From NCBI GenBank assembly GCA_001510575.1, contig LNGK01000003.1:2333369-2397368 (forward strand): a stretch of DNA of 64,000 bases. Direction: 5' to 3'. Each line of letters starts with the position of its first letter. The first letter of the stretch is position 1. The position numbers and the translations under genes were made by a program. This DNA is from Knoxdaviesia capensis. Its lineage: Eukaryota; Ascomycota; Sordariomycetes; Microascales; Gondwanamycetaceae. Shown here piece by piece: positions 24,033 to 36,346 of this stretch. The notes below the pieces were generated by a model, which searched no databases, was not told the origin of the DNA, and saw only the letters and a list, made by a program, of their open reading frames with translations.

Positions 24033-26863
24033 TTAAATGGTCAGGTTCTCAATCTCCGGGCCGCCAATCCGCTCCATCTCGGGGGTCGGCGGGGGCAGGT
24101 TTTCGGTCTTGGTCAGGATCCAGCACGAGGCGTACATGTTGACACGGTCAATGCAGGCCCCCGGGGTACGGGCACCCTGGCGCGCGGAGCGGAATCCATG
24201 GGCCTCAAACTCCTTAACGTACCACGGCTCCAGCGCCGACGACCGCAGCATGACACGGCCACCGGTCTTGAGCGCGCGGTTCAGGCGGGCAATCTGCTTG
24301 GCAGCCGCCTGCGAGCCAGGGTCGAACCAGTCCATAGAGTCCATGACCACCGCAACGGTGAGGGTACCAGGAGTGATCCGGGCAATCACCTCATCGAGCT
24401 CGTCGGTGTGGATGCGCAGGTTGTCGAGAGCGTGCGGGCGCGAAAGCTTGGCGTGGGCCTTGGAGCTCAGGTAGTCGGGGTGGCACTTGCGGCCAAACTG
24501 GCCGGCCGCGCACACATAGTAGTACGGGTTGTCCTCGGCGATGTGGGTCTCCTCGGCCACCGGGTCCAGGGTGTTAACCATGTAGTGCCAGATGGCGTGC
24601 GACCGGGTGTTGCGAGCCTGCGGCTTGGGTCCGTTGACGGCCTCCGAGGCGGCGTGGTCGCCCTCAATCATAGCAAGCTGGTTCTTGGGCACACCAAGAG
24701 CCGCCCACAGAAAGCTCTCCTGGCTGACGACAAGGTTACACACAAGACGGGACAGAAGGGCCGGGCGAATCTTGTTGCGCCAGATCTCGCGCTGCTCACC
24801 GAGAGTGCGGCTGTTAAGCAGCTTCTTGACAGCACCGCTGACACCAAAGACACGGGAGATCCAGCGGAAGCTGCGGATGGCGTGACGGGAACCACCGGTA
24901 TCATAGAGACCACGGGACTTGGCCGAGAAAACCTTGACATTGGCGAGCCAGTACTGGAACGCACGCGACGACAGATGGGGCGAAAGCTTCTCGAGGAGCA
25001 GCTGGCGGAAGTTCTCATGCTTACCGTCTCCGAAAATCTTCCAGAAATCCTCGTACGGGAGAGCAGTGTAGGCGGCAGCCTTGAGTTCCAGCAGATGGTT
25101 CTGGGTGGGGTTGAGATCAACCGCGTGGATACGGGCAGGGCTGCGAAGGGCATACGACAGGATGTTGTCACCCGCGCTAGTGATGGCAAGAACGACATCG
25201 TCGGCACCCAGGTTGAGGATGCGCTCGTCCTCACGAGTGTCTTCCCACGTGAAAGCGTAGATGTATTCGTCGTTGAACTGCTTGTGCTTCTCGAGCTGGT
25301 CGTCGTAGTAAATGCGCCAGTGGTGGTTCTGATAGAAAAAGGCAGGCAGGGGCAGGTTGGCCGAGGCGTTCTGGACAGCGGCGATGAAGGCCTTGGACCG
25401 GATATCGGGGGCGGAACGCTCAACGGCACGGTTGATGATGGCATCGGGAGCAGCCTTCTTGCGGGCAAGAGCGGCACCGGTGGTAGGGGACGAGGCTCCA
25501 AGGAAGGGAGACTCGGTCACCAGGGCATCAATACGCTCAACAATCTCGTGCGGGAGGGCCGAAGGCGAGAACGGCTTGCGCGGGCAGCCCAACCAGATGT
25601 AGTAGGGGATGTATCCGAGCATGAAGTTGCGCGTGTTCACGTTGAGAATTGTACCAAACTTGTACTCGAGGAAGTCACGACGACCAGGCTCAAGGTTGAC
25701 ACGGTCGACATCAAACCACGCACGCCAGAACACACGCAGAAAGAAGTTGACGTGGCGGCCAACAAAGCCACCAGTATAGTTGCGGAAGCCGAAATCAGCC
25801 TTGGACTGGGTGTAGAAATCAACAACACCATAGACACCATGGGGGGCAAGCAGCGACGACATCGACTCAATGACAGAGTAGTAATCGGGCTATATGTCAG
25901 ACAAGTATGGGCCTCGTTGTTAGCAGATATTTTACCACGGAGCCTCTCTACGACAAGAATAGTCGTTATTCCGAGTTCCAGTTGCTTACAATCATCGACA
26001 AGCTATACGACATGGTAATTAGATCAGCACCGCCAGACTCCGGGCGGTCCTGGCGGAAGTAGCTCGCAGCCGAGATGGGGCCGGCGGTGGGCGAGCGGCT
26101 TCCGGGAGACCCGGAGCCAAGAAGGTCACTTTCGTGATCCTCCAGACGGAACTTGCGCGCATCTTGGCACACAACCTTGACGTTCTTCCAGCCAAGGCGG
26201 TCGAAGCGCTGACGGGCAACCTCACAGAGCGACGGCGAGAAATCCACGAGGTAGACGCTGGAGAAGAAAGTCGGCACGTCGACAAACTGGGCCATAGCCT
26301 CGATGTTAAATCCGGTGCCTCCACCGACCTAGATGTGACGGGCAAAGAAAGTTATTGTTAGGAGACAGGATAAAACAAAGATTATTTTTCTGGCGGTACA
26401 AACTACTCACATCAACCCAGATCCGCTTCGTGGGAGCGGCCGCAGCCTTCTTCGATTTCCGGTCGTTTCCCGACCCACCGGCGGAAGCATCGGCCTGGGC
26501 CTTGGCCTTCAACTGGGCGGCGACAAGCGCCAGCATGTCCTCGCGGCCACAGAGGAGGAGACGGCGAGTGGCATCGTAGGCACTCGCCTGCTTCTTGTAG
26601 AAGCTCTCAAGAGCATCCTGCTGGGTGCCGGACTTGTCGCCCTGGTGCGGCTTGAGGAAGCAGGAGTAGATGAAAAGAAAGAACGCCCACAGGACGTTTT
26701 GGTCGCCATCGGCGACAGCATTCCCGGATCCTGTCTTCTTCGGTTTGGACAGGATGGTAGAGAAGCAAATACCGCCAAAGACGGCGAGAGCAATACCGCT
26801 CAAGATTGTTGTTTGATTTTGATCCCAGCTAGGGGGCAAAATGTTACCACCAAGAGAAGCCAT
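24033..26863 (-). CDS. BTA1: betaine lipid (DGTS) synthase BTA1, BtaB-BtaA fusion
   Basis: Bta1 makes diacylglyceryl-N,N,N-trimethylhomoserine, a phosphorus-free membrane lipid. One domain moves the 3-amino-3-carboxypropyl group of SAM to diacylglycerol, the other N-methylates the head group. Exons are 26411-26863, 25990-26328 and 24033-25889 (882 aa), with introns 26329-26410 and 25890-25989. The N-terminus has one or two membrane helices (about residues 19-38 and 57-71). A SAM-methyltransferase domain (BtaB-like) follows, with V-D-V-G-G-G-T-G at 150-157. The C-terminal half is the BtaA/DUF3419 domain, with I-T-S-A-G-D-N at about 500-506 and A-V-D-L-N-P-T-Q at about 520-527. This methyltransferase-first order is the fungal one. 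Such genes are typically induced by phosphate shortage, but I see no CACGTG close upstream. Confidence 0.95.
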
Positions 26864-29800
26864 GGTACTCTCTCATTTCGAGGCCCTGTTGAGAGGGAAG
26901 AAAACGAAGAGAGCTGTGAAGGGGAGTCGGGAGACCAGGAGTGGTGGTGTAGCCCAGAAGCTATGTATGGGAGGAGGATACCTAGCAAAGAATTGCTGTG
27001 AGTGGTAGTAAGAAAGTCACCGGAGATGTAGTAAGAGAATAATGATGAAGAGGAGAAAGAAGAACAAGAGGAGAGGGGGGAAGAAACCGAGAAATGAGCG
27101 TGGGATGAGGTTAGGCTATATATGAATATGCACACTACCACACATGTACTACATGAGTGATGCTAAGCTGCTAGGACATGGGCAGCTGGTTTGGCCTGCA
27201 TGAAGCGTGCATCCATATGTATTTCTCAGGATGCGCAGCTCATGTACTCTTAGATGCATGGAACAGAAAGTAATAGGCCGGGCTGGAGGAAAACACGCGG
27301 GATAAGTGGATATTGGAGTAGGGGCAGTACACATAGTCTGGAAGTTCACAGCAGTAGTTCTCAGCATGAGGTGTCCGATTAGTAGTTTGCTGACTGGCTT
27401 CCTCACCTCGCCTCGAGGTAAACAAGGAAGACTTGACGGACCTAGTTCGACGTACCCCTCCATGAACCGGATTTGTTCTCTCGCTCGAACGCACGGGGGC
27501 AGCAACAACAACAGCAAATGGGGTGATGATACTCGGCGGTGAGAAGGACAGGGTGTATGTACGGTACCTGTAGAGCTCTAGACCTACCTCCTCTACACTG
27601 AAAGTCTTCAATCACAAGGCCGGCAGACTACAGCGGGATCCTGATACAGAGTGTTGAGAACCGGCTCGTCACAGCACATTCCTGAGAAACGGAACATGGG
27701 CACTCCTTGTATGGTGATGATGGACCCAGTAAAAGGCTCCAATTTAGCGACGAATGAGGGGCTATCTGCGGGTGAGGGGGCGTGGGCGCAACGAGGTCTA
27801 GCGGATGGGTTTGGGTTATTCTGAACTGCATGTCCAGGCTGTGATGTATAAGTGTAATTCACTTCGTGACGGAAAAGCACATGAGGGGGTAACGACTGCT
27901 GCTAGATAAAGCTTTCCGGGGCGGTTCAGGCCTGCTACTCGTCAACCAGACTTTGCACTCGAGGACCGCACATGACGGGCGCGAGTCATTTTGACGGCGA
28001 GAAAATCTGTGGTACGGGATGGCGGCTTTCTGGGTGCGTGACGAGATTGAGTGTATTGCTATACGCCATTACGCTTCTGGGAGACTTTCCAAGTGCACCC
28101 CGTTAGGTGTGGTGGGAATCGGGAGGTCGTGTTATGTGCCGCATCCTGCTGCTTTTCTTGGTGATTTGTTGGTTCCGCTCAAGCCTGGAGGGGAGCCGGA
28201 AGATTACCCGCGAATGGCCGGGCTGGAAAAGGCAAAGAAAACTGGAGGGGAATCAGCAGGCAGTGGGTGGTAGTTGCGGGACAAGACAGATACTACTGTA
28301 ACCGAAATGCTCGTGTCCTGAGCATTACAGTGAGTCAAAGTTGTTGGTTGAAGAGAGGGATGCATTCGCTCGCTTGAGGTGTATTTGTCGGTTCAGGTCC
28401 GTTCGGTGTGGTCAAAGCTGCCGGCCTATAGGAAAAACAGTGTTATAACGGCATAAAGTTATGCGACCAGCAGTATAACCCGAAGAGTTTGGCAGTTGGA
28501 ACTTTGCTGGAATTTCGCGTGTAGGGCTAAATCAAGCGAACATCCAGTGGACAGACCAGTGTGTCTTGAAAGGCCTTAGGATCGCTGGCGGCCGGCACGC
28601 AGCGTCGGGGTTCAACGTGGTTGGTGAGATATAAGCCCTTAAAGTCGACTCCAGCGAAAAAGAAGTGGACTGTTGGAGTGCGTGGACTGCTATAAAGTAC
28701 CTCTGGTATTTTTCCTTGTTTAAAGCTAGGATATATATCCGCCGAAGGTGTGTTGGCAGTGTGGACTCTAGTTCAAGCCGTCGACAGCCATCTCCGCTGG
28801 GGATTTTGTTGCCACCCCCCATTCTCGTTGTAACGCTGCCGAACGCGTAATGAGTGAGAGAGAAAGCTCTGACCCGAGTTGCTCCTTGCTGGAGATTTCA
28901 TACGAGTATGATGAAGTCGTGGATCGGCGCCTGTGAGGGCGAGAAAAGCTCCGGATTATTGGGCACAATTTCGCCCGCGTGTTCAGGCTGGACTGCATAA
29001 GTAAATTCCTGTAGTGTACGGATTGATAGACGGCCGTGTTGGAAGGCGAACTTGTTTACTGCACAGTTCCACTTCTTCTTAACATCCCCTCGCCTGCACA
29101 TCTGCAAGCTGCGTGTCTGATGTGTGCAGGTCTCAGTTTCCCGTGAGATCGTTGACTATAAGCCTTGCGTTAACAGAGACTTCAACGTCAGCGAAACCAA
29201 GCTTGCAGGTGATCACAGAGTCCCTTGAGCCTCAATTGACTCCAAGGAAGATTCCAGAGGCGCACTTCGCTGCATCTGTGAGGCTTTTCAAAGTCGACCA
29301 GACAAACTCACCTGCAGTAATACAAGGGGGAGCTAAGAACCACTTTCACATGCTTCGACAGGGCTTCGCCAGGACCCCCTTGCTTGATTCTCCCCATCAA
29401 AAATTGAGAGGCCAGATGTCAAATCCAGGTGTTGGTGTAATATTTTTGGGAGAAACGAGGAATTGGGATCGTCCAATGGTAAGAATAAGTTCACACACTA
29501 GCCCTGTTAGCATAGCTGTGCTGCTTTCTATGGTTATGATGATATCTAGAGAGATTTCCACGGTCCTGCATATTGAAGATGAAGCTGAAGATGGTGAAGA
29601 AGAAGAAAAAAAATTCCAAAAAATGTGTGCGTTGCAAATATCCAGGGCTTGAGGGCTTTCAGGGCCTGCTGAATAACCAATCACACACATGAAGTTCTCC
29701 AGGCAGGAGCAATGCACCCCTTCCTTCTTCACAGTTCGCGCCGGCCGAAGCTTCCTTCCTGCCCCGCTTGTTTCCAATACCACCTAATTGGGGGTGGATG

Positions 29801-30171
29801 GAAATTCGAGAAAAGGGCTGTGAGTGCTGCTATTTCCAGCGCGTCAAAGTCACTGGCCAGGCTATTTTCCGTTTAATAACGGCTCTCTTTCCCAACAAAA
29901 ACTCAAACAGTGGAGCAACCAAGAAAGCACTCTGGAGAGGGGGAAAGACACCAGAAGATGGAATAACTGGGGCGGGCACAAAAGCGAGGGAGAAGATGAG
30001 GGGGCGAGAAACGCGGGCACAGCATTTTGTGGAGAGAGGGGAGAGGGCGTGGAGCATTGGAAAAACACGGCAGGTGCGAACCAGTTGATAGAGGTGAGGT
30101 TCTTGCCTTTGTCGGCAAAACTTTGGATCTTCCTAGAGGTGAGATCCACGAGTTCCAGGCTGAAGACGACA

Positions 30172-30202
<31 letters not shown>

Positions 30203-32578
30203 TTAACTTCAATCTTCGAGTATCAACAAATCTGCAGGGTCTAGATGGAGTGGTCAGCCTGTGATCACGAGCGTTGTACCGTACAGTACATGTCCGGCGG
30301 ACGATCCCTTAAACACGCACACGATCCGCTTCCCAGACAAAAATCCGGCTGCACGCTGTCCAACCAGGCAGGTAAGTCACCGTTATCTCGCTCCAGTTGG
30401 GTGTTTGTGTGCTTTGCGTTTGCAGTTTTCGTGTGTGGAACCTGTCGCCAGCTTGATACCCAAACTAATGTGCTGCGAGCCAATCACACGAGCATGTGCC
30501 TGGCCTAAAGACAGCGTGGGTTTTGTGGGCTGGGGAAGCATGTCGCGTTTGCGATAAAAACTAGCAAGCGACGGAGGGGAACAAAGACCCCCACAAACAG
30601 CTCGTTTGGGGAGACGGCACACTTTCTGCCTCTCTCACGATCCGGGACCGCCAGATGGGATACCCCTCCAATCGCCCAGCAACATATTCTGGGACCCCCC
30701 TTTCGAAATGGTGATGCTTGAGAATCTTCATCTAGTCTTGTTCTCAGACGTCATTCGACCTACGAGACCAACTCAACACACCCACAAGTGCGTCGCTACT
30801 GAAGTCTCGGTCTACTGCAATTTCCTCTACCCAGCCCACGAAGCCTCATCCGGGACAACGGGCCCCGAAGCCACCAGCCCAACCCAGAGTGTCGATCTCC
30901 ATGCGGTCTCAGTCTTATTTCTCCCTCAGCCACATAACCCCTCCATCTGAACGGTGTTGGTTGCATTACATTCTGCACATGCAATGGGCTACATCCCCGT
31001 CTCTCTGTCCAGCCGTGCTGCTGTCCAAAAACAGGACACACGCCATAGAAGATGGCTGGCACTCCAAACTTGGGAGACATGTCATGGGAATCTGCACGAG
31101 TATCATAAAGTGCAAAGCCCACTCATACCAACCATCGATAAGTCAATTACAAACAAGGCCCCGAGTGGTTGATTCTCGAACGTCTCTTCGCTTTGCGTCG
31201 TCTGCCCACTTCACCACGGGTCCCCGGGCGTCAGCCAACCAATAGGATCAATGCCTTCTCACACATGGAAGAATCGCCGTGCAACCACTCGCTTGCCCGC
31301 CATACGTAGCGTTTTCGAGCTCCGTGTTGATGCCGATAAAATGCCAGCTTCGGGATTTATTTTGCGTTGGCTTTCCTTCTTACGCTCTCTTCCTAAATTG
31401 CTTTCTCCCCCCCCCCCCCTCCTGACCAATCTTGAAAAACCGTAAATCCTCCGCGTAAGAGCATCTATTTGTCCATGTGCTCTTTTGCTGTACCGTCAAC
31501 GGAGCCTAGATCTCTTAAACGCATGCGCCCATCGTCGGATCTCGTTCCTTTATTTCCCGTGTGCCTCGCCTCGCTGGCGAGATGTGTCGTCTGTCCTCTA
31601 TCCCCCCATTCTCCTCCCCCTCCTTTTGTGTTTCTGTTGAATGCTGCGTAGGTGAGATGGCGGGGGCCACAACGAAGATCGTTCTGCAATTGGCGCGAGA
31701 TTCTTGTCTCTGGATGGCTACCAGCGAAGAGAACTGTCGCGTGTTCCCACGTGCTTCTAAATATGTCGAGACGGTGGATTGTAGACGAGAAATCCCGGAG
31801 CTTTGGGCTTCTTGGTATACAGTCTTGGGTGTGTGTATCAATTCCCTTGTGAATGTCAGGCCCGGGACCTGTCAAACAGGGAACCCTGTCAGGGTTGTGA
31901 ATCCTAAGGTATAACCCTAGTTAACCGAAAAGAGTCCGTTCATAGTAGGATAACTTCAAAGAAATGAAATAATCCTAAAGGATAAGCTCAAACAATGCCT
32001 TTCTTTATTCAGGTGGGCGTCTTATTGCTTCTAAGATCTAGGGCTTGAATAAAGGTGATACTTAATCGTGGTAAAAAGCCTTTATCTTCCCTTTGTCCCA
32101 TATATAGTAACTTACACCTAAGAGCAAAGCTGCATACATAATGGGCTTTATCTGAATCTCAAAGGATTTTAATGCCTTGAAAGAAAAGCCTTTGAAGATA
32201 CTGATTGTTCAATTGTCTTGCCTATTGTTTCTAGTGTTTCTCAAAGGATTCTACTAAAGAGATAGATCTTAGATTCCTATATAATGTCCCGGTTCCTATC
32301 ACCTCCCTCTGGATTTGTTCTCGTCCCTTTCTCTCCATCAACTTATAGCTTCTTAAGCTCTTATCTACCTATCCACCCTTCAGACACTTTCACAGTCCCC
32401 CAACTGACCCTTCAGTATCTTGACCACCTTCCAGAACTATTAATCGGCCAGTTCCAACTAGAAGCTTTCTGTCAACAACCTACCAACTTCATCTTCATCA
32501 ACCAACTCGAGGTTTTCTAAAATAGTATCCCCCAAACCCCTTCTCTCAAAACAAATACTCTTCAAACAACTAACCACA
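26864..32578. other. 5.7-kb intergenic stretch; left edge of the accessory island
   Basis: The first 250 bp is purine-rich on the plus strand, the CT-rich leader of BTA1. No gene is recognised in the rest. An open frame at 29113-29652 lacks an ATG at its start and has no known domain. A (CTT)n tract lies at about 30172-30205. From about 31,900 the composition becomes AT-richer. The segment 32,280-32,578 is pyrimidine-rich and is probably the leader of the first zinc-finger gene. Confidence 0.5.
30172..30205. repeat. (CTT)n microsatellite
   Basis: An imperfect CTT/TTC run of about 11 units lies in intergenic sequence. Confidence 0.85.
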
Positions 32579-32845
32579 ATGTCTTCTTCCAAGTCCAAGT
32601 CCAAGGGCACCAAGTCCGATGTCCACTCCGGCGGTGGTAACTCCGGAGGCGGCGGCTCGAAGGGCGGCTCCAAGGGGGGCAGCTCCGGCGGCGGCGGCGG
32701 TGGCGGTGGCGGTGGCGGTGGTGGTTCCGGAGGCGGTTCCGGAGGCGGCTCGGGCGGAGGCGGCGGTGATAAGTGGACCTGCTGGAAGTGCAAGGCCAAG
32801 AACGATCTCGGCATCAGCACATGTGGTAGCTGCGGAACACGGTAA
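32579..32845 (+). CDS. small Gly-rich protein with C-terminal RanBP2-type zinc finger (family member 1)
   Basis: The 88-aa product begins with Ser/Lys repeats (residues 2-13). A glycine/serine low-complexity tract follows (about 17-63, including a run of 13 Gly). A single zinc finger closes the protein: W-T-C-x2-C-x10-C-x2-C with Asn at the usual position (K-A-K-N), then G-T-R and stop. Spacing, the leading Trp and the Asn fit RanBP2/NZF fingers, which bind single-stranded RNA or ubiquitin in other proteins. There is no signal peptide. The ATG follows a CT-rich leader and an AACCACAATG context. A good intron (32842-32888; GTAAGC donor, CTAAC branch, TTTTAG acceptor) overlaps the stop. Splicing it would replace stop by Ile-Cys-Tyr-stop, ending at 32901. 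Two paralogues lie nearby. The function is unknown. Confidence 0.78.
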   Translation: MSSSKSKSKGTKSDVHSGGGNSGGGGSKGGSKGGSSGGGGGGGGGGGGGSGGGSGGGSGGGGGDKWTCWKCKAKNDLGISTCGSCGTR

Positions 32846-32888
32846 GCGTTCTCCACTCTGTCGTCCGTTCGGCTTCTAACCGTTTTAG
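32842..32888 (+). other. candidate intron across the stop codon of zinc-finger gene 1
   Basis: GTAAGC at 32842, CTAAC at 32876-32880 and TTTTAG ending at 32888 form a 47-nt fungal-type intron. Retained, the protein ends Gly-Thr-Arg. Spliced, the Arg codon is rebuilt and three residues (Ile-Cys-Tyr) are added. Whether it is used cannot be told from sequence. Confidence 0.5.
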
Positions 32889-33842
32889 GATATGTTACTG
32901 AGTATGCCGCTGGCTGGTATTCTTGGTGAGTTTCCTAACGCATGGGACACTATGTAATCTCCATATCTCTTTGCAAATTGACTTTGCTACCAGGTGGTCC
33001 TGGCACTTCACCTGTCCATTCTCACCATGGACTCCCCTCTATGAGCTAACATTTCCTAAGATTCATCTTGGCAATGCGCCTGCCCGTTCACACGGTATTT
33101 CCTTTGTCCTATTCTGTCAACCTGGTCATACCCATGTTGGAATACCTGTCCATTCACTCCAATTTCCTTTGTAACTGCATTTTCAAGGGCCGGGTAGGGT
33201 TTCACTATCGAAGGCTCTATTCACCTTAGACGGGCCTGCCTATCGACACATTTACAATCCTCTCTCCATATCTTGAATACATCATACCTCATATTACTAA
33301 GTGATCTATGTGCCTATCTTGAGCATGACTGTGAATAGTTTTAGATTGCTATAACACTTACTCTCACTTGAACTTTGATATGACTGTGATTACGAGTTTG
33401 ACTTTGACTAACTGTTTCAAACTCATACTTCTAGAACGTATACTCACACTCCCACAGAGTCATTGGCCACGCATAAAATGTGTTTGATGACGAGCTTCAT
33501 ATCAGAGCAAAGAGTCAACTGAGTACGTCCCAAGCATATAAATACCTCCCTCCCCTGCCACTGCTACCTCCCAGGTCAAAACCTTTTGTCTTCTTCTTTC
33601 TTCATCACACATCTTCATCTACAAATAGCTTTCCCTACTTCTTACACATACTGCATTTCTATATCTAACTCTAACTCCCTTGCCTACGATCGAGATCTAC
33701 AATAACTCACACCTACGCCGAGTTAAAGACTCTATATTCAGGACTTTCTCTAACCCGATTCGAAAAGTGTTTCTTATACCCACACCTCTACACCTCACAC
33801 TCCTTCCCAGCAAACGACCTATACCAACTCGATATTGCCAAG
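32846..33842. other. intergenic between zinc-finger genes 1 and 2
   Basis: No gene is seen. Short phrases such as CCTGTCCATTC and ATTTCCTTTG recur between 33,011 and 33,170, which may be remnants of a decayed duplication. The last 350 bp is pyrimidine-rich, probably the leader of gene 2. Confidence 0.5.
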
Positions 33843-34085
33843 ATGTCTTTCCCCATTTTTACCTTCAACATAGACATCATGCCCGATACCTTTGAGAATA
33901 TCCCAGAGGCGGAGTCTTATCCGGAGGGAGTGATCAGATTCACTGATCCTGCCGACGATAAGAAGAAAGATGATAAGAAGAAGGATAAAGATAAGAAGGA
34001 TGAGCGCAAGCAGTGGACCTGCTACTCTTGCAAGGCCAAGAATGATGTCACTTCTAGCACCTGCGGCAGCTGCGGTATCCGGTGA
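33843..34085 (+). CDS. small Lys/Asp-rich protein with C-terminal RanBP2-type zinc finger (family member 2)
   Basis: The 80-aa product has an N-terminal half (residues 1-38) that is neutral to acidic with no known domain. Residues about 39-57 are an alternating Lys/Asp linker. The last 23 residues are the same finger as in its neighbours: W-T-C-x2-C-K-A-K-N-D-x5-T-C-x2-C, then G-I-R and stop. It lies 1 kb downstream of member 1 on the same strand and is likewise intronless. The finger keeps all four Cys, the Trp and the Asn, while the rest of the protein shares nothing obvious with member 1. No signal peptide or membrane segment is evident. An RNA-binding or ubiquitin-binding finger is possible by family; the function is unknown. 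Confidence 0.78.
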   Translation: MSFPIFTFNIDIMPDTFENIPEAESYPEGVIRFTDPADDKKKDDKKKDKDKKDERKQWTCYSCKAKNDVTSSTCGSCGIR

Positions 34086-36003
34086 TGAACACCTGAAATT
34101 GGGGCTCTTGGTTTCTGACTTTCCACCAGTTCTTTGCTGTGGCCAAGTGTTACACGGCCTAGCATCATTTGAAGTGTGTTATCACTTTGCTTTCCCTTCG
34201 GATCTAGCGATGACGAGTTAACTGTCTGCGGGAGGACCTATCTCTAGCTTTATGAAGGCCAGTCTGTTACTTCAGTTCTATGAAATCACGGGCAGAAGGA
34301 TCATTGGATGCTCGACCAGAGCATCCAGATCTCATCTTCTGGCTGTACAGCTTCTCCCTTACTCTCTTTCTCGCCTTCCTTGCTCGCGAGTGTAGCCCCA
34401 AACCACTGCATTTGCAACATATTCACAATTCACAATGCCGATATATCAGTATGTGTGCATGTTGGTTCTTAATGATCTTTCTCATTACATCCATAAACCC
34501 CTGACGTCCAATGCCTTCCCTTCTCCAACATATGTCCTGCCATACTGCTTTCTATGGCGAATGTGTGAAGCATATAGAGCACGCCAACGATGGTGTTCCT
34601 TTTCCTGTTTTGTAACCTTATTTTCCCTCATACATAGCTCATGCCCCATGCTTGACGACATGAGACTACTCCTGCTAGGTTCCTACGGCAGGCCACAGCA
34701 CGGCATTTCGATCCTTCCTGGCTCCGGATATGGTTGTTGTCCCCTAGGGTAGCTCGGATCTCCGACAATATTCATTGCTTATTTCATCCTGGGGAAATCT
34801 GCCTCGTTCACTCTACACTATAGGAGACCTTCGTGGTCCTCTGACCCTCCGCCAAAAGCAATCCCACTCATATGAGCAGTGCATTCAAGATATCAGTTCA
34901 CTGATATCTGGAAAACACATGTTCATCCGAAGAAGCATTCTCTAGGGAACTGTAGCTCAGACACCCGCTCTGAAGGTGTATTGGCTGTGGAATTAGACGC
35001 CCGTCATATTCTAAGCTACGGTGGGGCTTTTAGCTATCTGCATCAAAGTTTATATATGGTTCAATACACCACTCATCCCATATAACGATATGCGTTATCT
35101 TCCAGGCTATCATGCCCTAAATCACACTTGCGTGCATTGTCTTCCTAGAATCCTCTTCTTGCAGTCAATTCAGTAGTGTCTACTAGACAAGATAGCCTTT
35201 TATTTATGGCCTACGAAAGAAGTATAGAAGATTATGAGCACGTGACAAGCATTTTGTTATGTAGACACTCTAGAAGAGGAAGGGTAAGTACCTAGATTTA
35301 CATTTAGGAGAGGATGTACGAGGTTTAAGCTGGAACTTCACGTGGCAATATCAAGTAGGAAAATGGCAGGTTTATTTGGCTTCCATACAGAAAGCGTATG
35401 CAGCAAAAGAGGCAAGGTCTCGTGAGACCAGAAGAAGTAGCCGAGGGCAATTCAATTCTCTCGATGCAACTGTATCTCCAGCAGAGGCTCATGGTTCCCA
35501 TAAGCCGAAACATCCAATAGGACAGTGGGGCACTGCCCTCTTGGATGCTTCCTGGGATGAGCAGGCGTCTCCTGGGGTTTAGTCCAGAATACACTACTCA
35601 GAAAATGGTTAAGTATTAAAGGGGGTCAGGGGACCACCCTAAAAGACCACCATAGTAGCAGCAGTTCTTCCGAAGAAGAGCTATGCTACGGGAGGGGTTG
35701 GTATTATTATGGCAGGATAACACAGGGAAGAAAAGAAAAAAAGAAGAAGAAGAATAGTGTATTCGTGGAAACTCTAGTAGATATTTATAGTCGTCTAGAA
35801 AACCATAATCACTCCCGAGCATAATTCACAAAGGCACGCACATGGATATAGATATTTATTCATAGGTGGCCACACAATCACAACTAATTAAAAATCTAAG
35901 AAATGATATAAATGATGTATTAACGGCATATTATGAACTTAGTATCAGTACTATTATGTTAAGATATATAGTTCTTATGAAAAATAAAAGAGATACTAGC
36001 TAG
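34086..36003. other. intergenic, left flank of the retrotransposon
   Basis: No gene is recognised. The last 150 bp before the LTR is AT-rich but still contains CA and TG dinucleotides, so it is not RIP-saturated. The stretch 35,325-35,594 has open frames on both strands of 68-89 codons without recognisable content. Confidence 0.5.
35999..36003. repeat. target-site duplication, left copy (GCTAG)
   Basis: GCTAG lies directly before the 5' LTR and is repeated exactly after the 3' LTR. Five bp is the usual duplication made by Ty1/copia integrases. Confidence 0.9.
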
Positions 36004-36346
36004 TGTTAAATATTAGATTAATTCATGTTATATTATCCTTTATATAGCTAGAAGTTTATAATAAAGAATAAGGCTGCGATGAATAGCCTAGGGAATAATG
36101 ATAGATATAATATGGATTTACGAAGAGCCTAGTATAGGAAGGGAAGCCTTAGAAGGTATTAGGGATCTAGAAGGGGGGAAGCCTAGATCCTATAGGGGAT
36201 AAGAAGGAAGCTTTCCCCCTATCTATTCTAGTATAGTATTTTATAGCTATTAACTACTTATCTTATTTTTTACCCCTTACCTTTATAAATAGTATTAACT
36301 ATAAAGTTATACTTCTAATTCTAACTACTTTTCTTATATTCGAATA
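36004..36346 (+). repeat. 5' LTR
   Basis: The 343-bp LTR starts TGTTAAATA and ends ...CGAATA, where the 3' LTR has CGAACA, so the terminal CA has become TA. The first ~110 bp keeps TG dinucleotides; the remainder is RIP-saturated. Confidence 0.95.

Noticed and set aside
24198..26018. 606-codon open frame antisense to BTA1
   Set aside because: It is a shadow of the GC-rich codon bias of BTA1. It crosses a BTA1 intron and has no recognisable domain, while the opposite strand matches a known family throughout.
29113..29652. 179-codon open frame on the plus strand
   Set aside because: It begins at GTG, with the first ATG far inside. It has no domain and a low-complexity Glu-rich end. It may be chance or a decayed gene.
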